A stretch of DNA of 64,000 nucleotides, from NCBI GenBank assembly GCA_017457225.1, contig JAFTHW010000006.1, positions 29,457 through 93,456 of the forward strand, in the 5' to 3' direction. Below, piece after piece: positions 1-8,900 of the stretch. The stretch's first letter is position 1. Each line of letters opens with the position of its first letter. The stretch comes from Clostridia bacterium (lineage in GTDB: Bacteria > Bacillota > Clostridia > Christensenellales > Borkfalkiaceae). The position numbers and the translations under genes were made by a program. The notes below the pieces were generated by a model. It was not told the DNA's origin. It ran no database searches and saw only the letters and a program-made list of their open reading frames with translations.

Positions 1-561
1 CATAAAGTCGGAAATGATAACGGTCAAACCATTGCCCGTACTTGTATCGGGACAGCTCTTTACGCAAGCCTCGATATCCGCGTCGTCAACGAAATCGATA
101 TCATCAAAGGAGCTAATCGCCCTAAAAAAAGAATTCTTTCCGATGATCGTACCGAACGGATTTGCGCTACGTTCGCCTTTCATAATATTGAAAGACAATT
201 TGTCCATATTTTGCACCGCCAAAAAACCCAACGCGCCGGCTGCTCCGATCGCATACGAAGCTTTTGCGTGGTTATCCTTGCCCATCGACGCGGAACAGTC
301 CAAAAAGATTTGTACTTGCATTTGTCTTTCGTCGGTGAAAAGCTTCAGGAAATACTTTTCAAAACGGCTAAACAAATTCCAGTCGATACGGCGGATATCG
401 TCGCCGAGCTGATATTCGCGATAATCGGCAAACTCCACCGTTTGACCGTACGTGGTGACAAGGTGTTGTCCGCCAAAATATCCTGCGAGATTCGATCTTA
501 AATTTAATGATAAAGTTTCTAACCGACTGAAAAATTTGTCGTTCAAATACGAACTTTTCAT
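1..561 (-). CDS. DUF58 / von Willebrand-like protein, C-terminus cut by window edge
   Basis: Only the first 187 residues lie in the window. The reading frame was translated by hand from an ATG at 561. It shows the DUF58 hallmark around residues 48-61 (YQLGDD, then RRIDWN) followed by a metal-binding MIDAS motif DCSAS at 88-92, as in von Willebrand type A domains. It starts 15 bases after the stop of the MoxR ATPase gene, so the two are almost certainly co-transcribed. MoxR-DUF58 pairs are widespread and are thought to act as chaperone-like modules for protein or metal-cofactor assembly; the client here is unknown. The visible part has no signal peptide or membrane segment. Confidence 0.85.
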   Translation of the reverse strand, partial: MKSSYLNDKFFSRLETLSLNLRSNLAGYFGGQHLVTTYGQTVEFADYREYQLGDDIRRIDWNLFSRFEKYFLKLFTDERQMQVQIFLDCSASMGKDNHAKASYAIGAAGALGFLAVQNMDKLSFNIMKGERSANPFGTIIGKNSFFRAISSFDDIDFVDDADIEACVKSCPDTSTGNGLTVIISDFM

Positions 562-576
562 TACCTACTCCGTTTC

Positions 577-1596
577 TTATTTCTTATATTTGGGGTTCTT
601 GCTTACTTCTTCTACGATCAACTTGATCGCGTCGTCGGGCGAAACGCGTTCTGCGATTGCCTCGAAATTCATCTTGATACGGTGACGGAGTACGGGGTAC
701 GCCAATTCATCGATATCGCTGAACGCAACGTTGTATCTGCCCTTAATGAGCGCTTTAACCTTCGCCGCGGAGATAAGAGCTTGACCAGCACGAGGGCTGG
801 CACCAACGCGGATATACTTCTTCGCCGCTTCCGAAGCGCACTCGCTGTCGGGATGCGTAGCGGACGTCATAATCATAGCGTATTTCAATACCTCGTCTGC
901 AACGGGAATATGGTTAGCTGTTTCACGCATTCTCAAAAGCTGTTCGCCGCTACAAACGCTGTCAGCGACTTCCGCCATCGTTTTCTGCGTCATATCGACG
1001 ATCGCCATCAGTTCGTCCAAGCTGGGGTTAGGAACGAGGAGTTTGAACATAAAACGGTCCATTTGCGCTTCAGGCAAAGGATATGTACCGTCTTGCTCGA
1101 TGGGGTTCTGCGTTGCGAGAACGAAGAACGGCTCTTCCAGCTTTCTGGAAACACCCATAACCGTAACCGTATGTTCCTGCATAGCTTCGAGAAGCGCGGA
1201 TTGCGTTTTCGGCGTAGCACGGTTGATTTCGTCGGCAAGAATAATGTTACTGAAAATAGGACCGGGCTGGAACTCGAAATTGGAGTTTCCGTTTTCATCC
1301 TTAACGATGATATTCGTACCCGTTACGTCAGCAGGCATCAAGTCGGGCGTGAACTGGATACGGGAGAAAGGCAAATCGAATACTCGACCAAGCGTTCTAA
1401 CAAGACGCGTTTTACCAACCCCGGGCACACCCTCCAAAAGCACGTTACCGCCTGCGATCATGGCGATGATCGTACCTTCTACTACTTCCTTTTGACCGAT
1501 GACGTCGCGGGAAACCTGTTCGAAAATTTCGGCGCATTGTTTGCCGAACATTTCAATATCGCTTTCATTGACTGCTACTGCTTTTTCTTCTTTCAT
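577..1596 (-). CDS. MoxR-family AAA+ ATPase
   Basis: This is a 339-residue AAA+ ATPase of the MoxR/RavA group. Walker A is GVPGVGKT at residues 56-63. Walker B is ADEINR at about 121-126, followed by the typical PKTQSALLEAMQE stretch, and a sensor-type ATQNP lies further on. The length matches the family (about 310-350). The ATG is preceded by AAAGGAAA at a suitable distance. The gene sits between an upstream membrane protein and a downstream DUF58 gene, the usual MoxR arrangement. Family knowledge suggests a chaperone-like role in activating the neighbouring VWA/DUF58 protein; this is inference for this organism. Confidence 0.93.
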   Translation of the reverse strand: MKEEKAVAVNESDIEMFGKQCAEIFEQVSRDVIGQKEVVEGTIIAMIAGGNVLLEGVPGVGKTRLVRTLGRVFDLPFSRIQFTPDLMPADVTGTNIIVKDENGNSNFEFQPGPIFSNIILADEINRATPKTQSALLEAMQEHTVTVMGVSRKLEEPFFVLATQNPIEQDGTYPLPEAQMDRFMFKLLVPNPSLDELMAIVDMTQKTMAEVADSVCSGEQLLRMRETANHIPVADEVLKYAMIMTSATHPDSECASEAAKKYIRVGASPRAGQALISAAKVKALIKGRYNVAFSDIDELAYPVLRHRIKMNFEAIAERVSPDDAIKLIVEEVSKNPKYKK

Positions 1597-1628
1597 GATA
1601 TATTTTCCTTTTAAAATTATTTTCTTTT

Positions 1629-2642
1629 TTATTGTTCGATCGTCGTGAAATAGTTTTCGATGATCTCTTTGAGTTCGTCGGGGATTTCTTCGTTTTGTTG
1701 AAGCTCCTCCATAGCTTGCTCATACGCGTTATCGTAGGTGGGACCGCCGTAGTAGGTCTTGCCGTCGATGACCTGGTTATTCGCTTGCCATTCGACCGTA
1801 GGACGCTTACCGCCGTCCTCTTTTCCGGGCTTATCCCCCTCTTCTTCTCCAGGCGCGTTAGGATCTTCACCCTCTTCGCCTTCACCGTCACCGGGGAAGC
1901 CGTCCATACCCATAGCGAAGATTGCAATCACGTGCAAATCTTCTTGGATATTCAAGTCTTCACGGTACGGATCTTCCACCCCGTCCGACCATTGCATAAA
2001 TACCCATTCGTCGTCCGCAACTGCCATAACGCCCGTAGCGTTTCTACCCTCTAATACGATCTGGAAAATCTCGCCCTCGATCATCCCCTCGCCTTTCACG
2101 TCGTAGGAAACCTCGAATTCTTTAAGCGGAGGCGTGACTACTTCTTCGATCACTTCTTTACCGCTGCTGAGGATTCCCGCGCTACTGAGCGCTGACACCG
2201 TTATCATTCCCGCGCCAGTCAACGCGCTTACGGACAAGCCAATAATCAACGGAATGGAGACTACGATTTGTAAGAGTTTGGGATTCACCGTCGAGAGCGC
2301 GTGTTTTGCATCTTCGCGTTGAATCCTCGCTATGTAAGAATCGTCGTCTTTGAACTGCGCCATCGTCAACATTCTTTCTTCCAAGCCGAGCTTATCGATT
2401 CGCTTGGCAACCGTCCTTGCCGACGGGCGGAATTTTTTGACATAGAAAATCGGAGTGACTGCGCCCGTGACTACGACGAATACGATCGCGCCGAGCCAAA
2501 CGTGTTTAAACTCCGTCAACCAAAATATCGCCGCAGCTACAAATAACGCGGAAAAGCCGATGATCGAGCCACAAATTAAGGCTTTCAAAAAGGCTTCTTT
2601 TCCCAATCTTTTATTGTAGTCTTTCAGCAAATTTTCAACCAT
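1629..2642 (-). CDS. Membrane protein of the MoxR operon with acidic C-terminal region
   Basis: I do not recognise a named family. The start was placed at the ATG at 2642 because a GGAGG site precedes it; an upstream in-frame ATG at 2705 has no such site. The protein is 337 residues. Two hydrophobic segments lie near residues 20-65 and a third near 130-165, so the N-terminal part is membrane-embedded. The C-terminal half is acidic and rich in Gly, Glu and Pro (about 250-285). It contains a WSDGVEDPYR segment ending in an aliphatic-Ala-Ile-Phe strand, resembling the SDGV-type repeats of bacterial surface proteins. It is the first gene of the MoxR-DUF58 operon, so it may be the membrane anchor or client of that system. 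Confidence 0.7.
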   Translation of the reverse strand: MVENLLKDYNKRLGKEAFLKALICGSIIGFSALFVAAAIFWLTEFKHVWLGAIVFVVVTGAVTPIFYVKKFRPSARTVAKRIDKLGLEERMLTMAQFKDDDSYIARIQREDAKHALSTVNPKLLQIVVSIPLIIGLSVSALTGAGMITVSALSSAGILSSGKEVIEEVVTPPLKEFEVSYDVKGEGMIEGEIFQIVLEGRNATGVMAVADDEWVFMQWSDGVEDPYREDLNIQEDLHVIAIFAMGMDGFPGDGEGEEGEDPNAPGEEEGDKPGKEDGGKRPTVEWQANNQVIDGKTYYGGPTYDNAYEQAMEELQQNEEIPDELKEIIENYFTTIEQ

Positions 2643-2685
2643 TTTTTTACCTCCGTGTAGAGTAATGCATATTAACACAAGTATC

Positions 2686-2714
2686 ATTATAACATATCCG
2701 CACAAAAATGTAAA
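2686..2714 (-). promoter_or_regulatory. Sigma-A promoter of the MoxR operon
   Basis: On the minus strand TTTACA (-35) and TATAAT (-10) are separated by 17 bases. The start codon of the membrane protein is about 45 bases downstream. Confidence 0.8.
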
Positions 2715-2800
2715 TTGAATTGTCGAAGAAAATCGAAAAAATTCATTGAAAATAAAGGAAATTTTTTCTTTCTCTATATATAGAGGCCTAGATTGGGAGC

Positions 2801-2858
2801 CCTTAAAAACAAAAAACTACCCCGTAGCAAATCTCCATTTGGAGACCTGCAACGGGGT
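2801..2858 (-). terminator. Rho-independent terminator of the giant lipoprotein gene
   Basis: Read on the minus strand, ACGGGGT pairs with ACCCCGT across an inner hairpin TCTCC/GGAGA, and is followed by a T-rich tract at 2801-2818. It lies about 65 bases past the stop of the giant gene. Confidence 0.8.
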
Positions 2859-2922
2859 CGCTTTCCATTCAATTTCTCCACCGCCCTTTTCCGAGCGGCG
2901 AGTATACATTTGTCGTTACAAA

Positions 2923-5900
2923 TTAGTCGCCTTCATAATCCCAAATTACGGGAAGCGTAAGGAACTCATCGTAACCAACGTCCCACTTCAAGCCCGTAAT
3001 GGCTTCCGAACCTCTACAGTATACCTGGAAGTCAGCAGGAGCCTGACTGAACACGTTCTTCTTGAGCGTCGTTACCGATGCGGGAATAATGATCTTCTTC
3101 AAGCTAGGAAGTTCATATCCTTCCAATGCACCGAAGATACTACCGTTACCGCCATTATAGCCGTCTGCTCTCAAACCTTGCAACGTTTCGGGAAGTACGA
3201 CTTCTTCAAGAGCCGTACAGCCTTGGAACATATACGCAGCACCCCAGTTGGAGTTCGAATAGTAGCTGAAGTACTTAGGACCGTCTTCGAATACTACTTT
3301 CTTCAAATTTTTACAATCGGTGAACGTAAACGCGCCGGGGGAACCTACCGTGCCAGGGAATGTGAATTCCGTGATCGCCGTACCAGCAAAGACGTAATCA
3401 TCAAGCGATTTGAGTCCGGAAGGAATTTTGATCGACGCCAAAGACGTACAGCCCTTAAACGCATTGTTATCGATGTTCAAAACAGTGTCGGGAATTTCGA
3501 TGCTTTCGAGCGAAGAGCAGTTTTCAAAGAACGACTTGTAGATATCCGTCAATTCACAATTAAACGTAACCGTCTTCAATTCCGTACAATTCTTAAAGAA
3601 TCCGCCAGTGTTTGACATCGTTTCCGTTTGTGCCTTGATAGGCGTCAACGTTGCGGGAAGTTCCAACGAAGTGATCAACGTGCCTGCAAACGCGTTCGCA
3701 CCGAGATAAGAAACGTTGTTGATCGTCAAGCTGGTGATACCCGTGTTTTCAAACGCGCTTGTACTGATTGTCGTAACGGTGTCGGGCAAGTTTGCGTTAT
3801 CCAAACCGGAACAGCCGTAGAACGCGTACGCGCCAACCGATTCGATATTCGCGCCGTATACGACTTCCATAAGGTTGGTACAACCGTAGAATGCGTATGC
3901 AGGGATCGCGGTCATCGTATCGGGAATGACAATCTTCTTAATGTTCGTACATCCGTAGAATGCGTATTCGTCGAAGCTCATACCGTCGGAGAGTTCAAGA
4001 ACGCCGCCTTCCAAAACAGCCGTCGAGGAGAAGGAAACGATACGCTTCATATTATCACCCCAAAGCGTACCCGAAGCATCCATTGCATACGTAAGGTTTT
4101 CCGAAGAAACTGACAAATCGCCAAGGTTTGTACATCCGAAGAATACCGCGCCACCGATGTATTCTACCGTAGCGGGAACCATAACGCTTCTAAGGTCCGT
4201 ATTCTCAAACGCATTCGAGCCGATCGATTTCAGCGTTTCGTTCATATTTACCGAAGCAAGCGAGGAACAGTTCTGGAACGCGCATTCGCCGATTGAAGTA
4301 ACTGCTTCGGGAATCGTGATCGATTCCAAACCGCTGCCTTGGAACATATAATTGGAAATAGCCGCCAAACCGGAAGGAAGCGTGATCGTCTTCAACGCTT
4401 TACAGCCTTTAAACGCGTTAACGCCGATTTCGTAGATATTATCGTCCAACGTAACCGAACTCAACAAAGCACAGTTTTCAAACGCGCTCGTACCGATTGC
4501 CGATACTTCAGGAACGACGATACTCGTAAGCGCTTTACAGTTATAGAACGCTGAGTTGCCGATATACGTCACCGATTCGGGAATATTGAACGTACTCAAC
4601 TTCGTACAACCGGAGAACGTTGCGTCGGGAATACTCGTCAAATCGCCACGGAAGGTAACCGATTCAATCTTCGAGCAATTCTGGAACAAACCGGAAGCGA
4701 TACCGCTCGCCAACGAGGTATAGATAGACGTGATGTTCACGGGAATTTCCATATTCGTAAGCGAACTACAGCCCTTGAACGCTTCTCTGCCGAGCAAGGT
4801 CAAGTTCGTAGGAAGCACAACTCCCGTGAGTTTAGAACAGCTTCTAAACGCGCCTTCGTAAATGGAGGTCAACGATTCGGGCAACGTAACCGTAACGAGC
4901 TTCGAACAGCCTTCGAACGGACCTTGAGAAGTACCCGTAGCCGTACCAATGTCCGTTACGCCTTCGGGAATCGCGATACTCGTAAGCGACGTACACTTGT
5001 AGAATACGGCGTTGTTCAGCTTCGTAAGCTTCTTAGGCAACGTTACGCCATCGAGTTGCGAACAGTTTGCAAACGCGGAACTGTCGATCGATTCTACGTT
5101 GTCGTGGAATTCAATCGTCGTCATCGCTTTACATCCGTTGAATGCGGAACTTCCAATCGAGGTGACGCTTGCAGGAATCGTAAACGAAGCAATCTTCGCG
5201 CAGTTAGAGAACGTACTGCTGGGAATCGTTTCTAATTGATTGGAAAGAGTTACGCTTTCCAAAACTTTACAGCCAGAGAATACGCCTGTGCCGAGAGTAG
5301 TTACCGAATTGGGCATTGCAAACGCCGTCAGTGCAGTACACCCTTCGAACGCCGAACTGCTAATGGTTTCCAGCGTAGGCGTACCTGCGAATTCCACCGT
5401 AGTCAATTCGGAACAGTTCTTAAACGCAGAATTGCCGATTGTTTTCAATGTGGACGGAATAATGACTTTCTTGATACCCTTACGACCAACAAATACGTTC
5501 GCACCCAGTTCCACGATACCCTCGGGAATGGTGAGCGTACCTTCTGCATCCACCAAGCCTTCGTGCGCCGCGCCATAGAGATAGTTCCACGCGTCGACGT
5601 ACGTATCTGTACCGCCTACAATCGTCTTGTTGTTCGTGAAGATATGCAATGCTTCATCGTAGAATACGTTGGGATTGCCAGGTGCAACCTCGAACGTCGT
5701 GATCGAACCAGAGTTCATAAACGTACCGTCGATACTTGCAACCGTAGCGGAAAGCTTCACTCTCGTAAGCGAGAGACAGGAATCGAACAACGTCTTGCCA
5801 AGCGTCAACGCGCCCGTCGTTTCGGTGACATCGTTCGTTTCTGCATCTACAACGAGTTTCTTAACTTCAGGGAACTCGATCTCGGTAAGACCCGTCGCTG

Positions 5901-8900
5901 CAAACGCCGAATCGCCGATGGATTCAAGATAGGAGAAGCCCTCCAAATTGGTAGCAAACGTAACGCTTACTAAAAGCGTACAACCGCTGAATACGCTCGA
6001 GCCAATCTTCTTTGTTCTTGCAGGAATAATGATCGAAGGAAGCTTCACACAACCGCTGAACGTAGAGTTGCCGATTTCCAAAGGATCTTCGCCGTCTTCA
6101 AACGTTACGGAAACCAATTCGGTACAAGAACCGAACGCATTTATACCCGACCCATTGGCAATTTCAGTAACCGTACCGGGGATGGTAATGGATTGCAACG
6201 CTTTACAGTTGTAGAACATACCGCCACCGATTCTTTCAAGATTTTCGGGCAGTTTAACTTCCGTCAATTTTTCACAGTCTCTAAGCGTAGAGTCGCCGAG
6301 ATTGGTCAAGTCGCTACCGTTTTCCACCGTAAAGCTCGTCAAGGATTTTGCCAAATAGCAAAGATAGTCGCCAACGTACGTAACTGAAGCGGGGATGTTC
6401 AAGCTTTCAATGCTCGAACTATAGAACGCATAGCTACCGAGTTGCGTTGTTCTTGCGGGAACTGTGAACGTCTTCAACGCATAGGTGTTTCCAAATACAC
6501 CACCGGAACTGTACCCTGCGCTGTTTTCGATTACCAGCGAAGGCGCCGTAACGCCTGCAGGAGCTTCTTCAAACGTTACTGTAGCCAAATTGATACAACC
6601 GTTGAACGCGCCCGAAGCAATCGAGGATACCGTGTACGGAATCACTACCGTTTTCAAGGACTCGTTATTCAAGAACAATTCTTTCGAAATACTCGTCAAG
6701 CCAACGGGAAGCGTTACTGTTTCCAAAGCTTCCGTACCCGTAAATACGTTCGCGCCGAAGCTGAGATCGCTCTCGATACCTTGGCTGAATTTAATTTCCG
6801 TTACGTTCTTGTTACCATAGAAAGCTTTCTCTGCAATATAGGTCACCGTCTTAGGAATATCTACTACGCCGCCTTTCAATGCAGGACAGTAGTACAACGT
6901 GGTCGCCACGTCGGATACTTTACCGTAGACGATACCGTCAACGGAAGCAAATTTTTCGTTGCTTGCCGCAACGTTAACCGCGGCAATCGACGTACAACCT
7001 TCGAATACCGTTCCTACCGACGTACCGAGCGTAGTCGTTTTTGCAGGAATATCAATCGAAGCAAGATTCGTCGAAGCGAACGCATAATCACCAATGGATA
7101 CCGTACGTTCGGGAAGAACGATTTCCGATACCTTTACACAGCCCTTGAATGCGTTTTCCGCAATCGACAAATCAGCCGTGCCGTCCATTGCAAACGTAAC
7201 CGTTTCCAAAAGAACACAATCCAAGAACGCGCCTGCGCCGATCGTTTCTACATTCTTACCGATAACGATTTCCGTAAACTTCTTATTTCTGAAGATTTCC
7301 GCGGGAATCGTCTTGACTTCGTCGGGAATTACGTACTTGCCGCCGATCAGGGACGGGAAGTATACGATCTTAGATTTATCGCCGTTGAACAATACGCCGT
7401 CGTCCGTCGTAGTGTAGTTGCTGTTGCCAACTTCTACTTCCACTTTAGTGAGGGATTCACCGCCAAATACGCCCGTGATTTCAAATTCTTTTACATCTTT
7501 GCCGAGTTTGAGCGTTCTGACAAAGTATTCGGGAGTCGTTGCATACGTACCGAACGCAACGTTTTCCAGTTCCATATTCGCGCCGACAAGCGAAACCGTT
7601 CTCAAGTTCTTCGTGTCGCCGAACGCATATTTCTCAAGTTTACCAAGGTTCGCAGGAAGCGTAACTTCGGTAAGACCGGAACAGCCGTAGAATGCATAAG
7701 ACTCAATATTGAGAGGCATATCCGTTTCAACGCCTTGGAAGTTAACCGCTCTTAACGTCGTACAATTTCTGAACGCCGCGCTTTCAATGTTTTCTACCCA
7801 ACCCGGGATCGTTACCTGCGTAATGCCCGTGCAGCCTTGGAATGCGCCTGCGCCAATCGTCTTAATTCCTTTAGGAATGACGTACTCGCCCGTTCTTGCC
7901 TTAGGAACGTATACGAGCGTATCGCCCTTGGCATTCGTCAATACGCCGTCTTCCGTGGAAGCGTACTGTATCGTTTCACCGTCCGCAGGATTTCCTTCAA
8001 TATAGATTTCCGTAAGCGCCGAAGAACCCGCGAAGATATCTACGCTGAAATCCTTCAAACGAGCGGGAAGCGTAACCGATTTCAAAGACGTACAATGCTT
8101 GAACGCATTGTCCGCAATCGTCAAGGTTTGCTCTTTTTGTCCCTCTGCCGCAGGCAAGAATACAACCGAAGTAAGATAACTTCTAGTGATGAACGAATAA
8201 ACCGAGAACGCCGTTTCGTCAATACGCGTTACGGATGCGGGAATACGCACTTCGCTCACGTACGAATCTTTAAATGCGTTGACGGGAATCGTCGTTACGC
8301 CGTCGGGTACGGTAAACGAGCCTCTACGTGCGCGAGGTACGTATTTGAGCTGTACTTCACCGTTATCGTGATACAACAATACGCCGTCTACCGACGAATA
8401 TTTAACTTCGTGCTTGTTGTGGTTTTCAGGATCCACGCAATAGACTTCTACATCGTTCAACTTCGAGCAGTACTGGAACGGCGAACCCGTACCGTTACCG
8501 CCGTCGACGGGAATGGATACCAACTGAATGGTATCGGGGATTCTAATCTTCTTAAGGTTCGAGCAGCTCTTGAACGCGCTACCCTCCACCGTGGTAACGG
8601 GCTTGCCGTTATACGTTACGGGTATCGTAATTTCCGTTACGTAACTGATACCTACGCCTTGCGAAACGGAATACGCTTCGCCGTTATCGATCGAGTTAAA
8701 CTTGAATACGTCGATCCAATGCGCATACAAATCCAACCCCGCTTGTTCGCCCCAAACCGCTTCGCTCACGCCAAGAGGATCGGTATATTTCGTGCCGTCG
8801 CCGTTGGGTTGCGAATACCAGCCGCCGAATACACGGGTGGTATCTTTCGACGTCGCGATAGGCAACTCGAAGTTTTCTCTATAATATACACTACCCGTGG

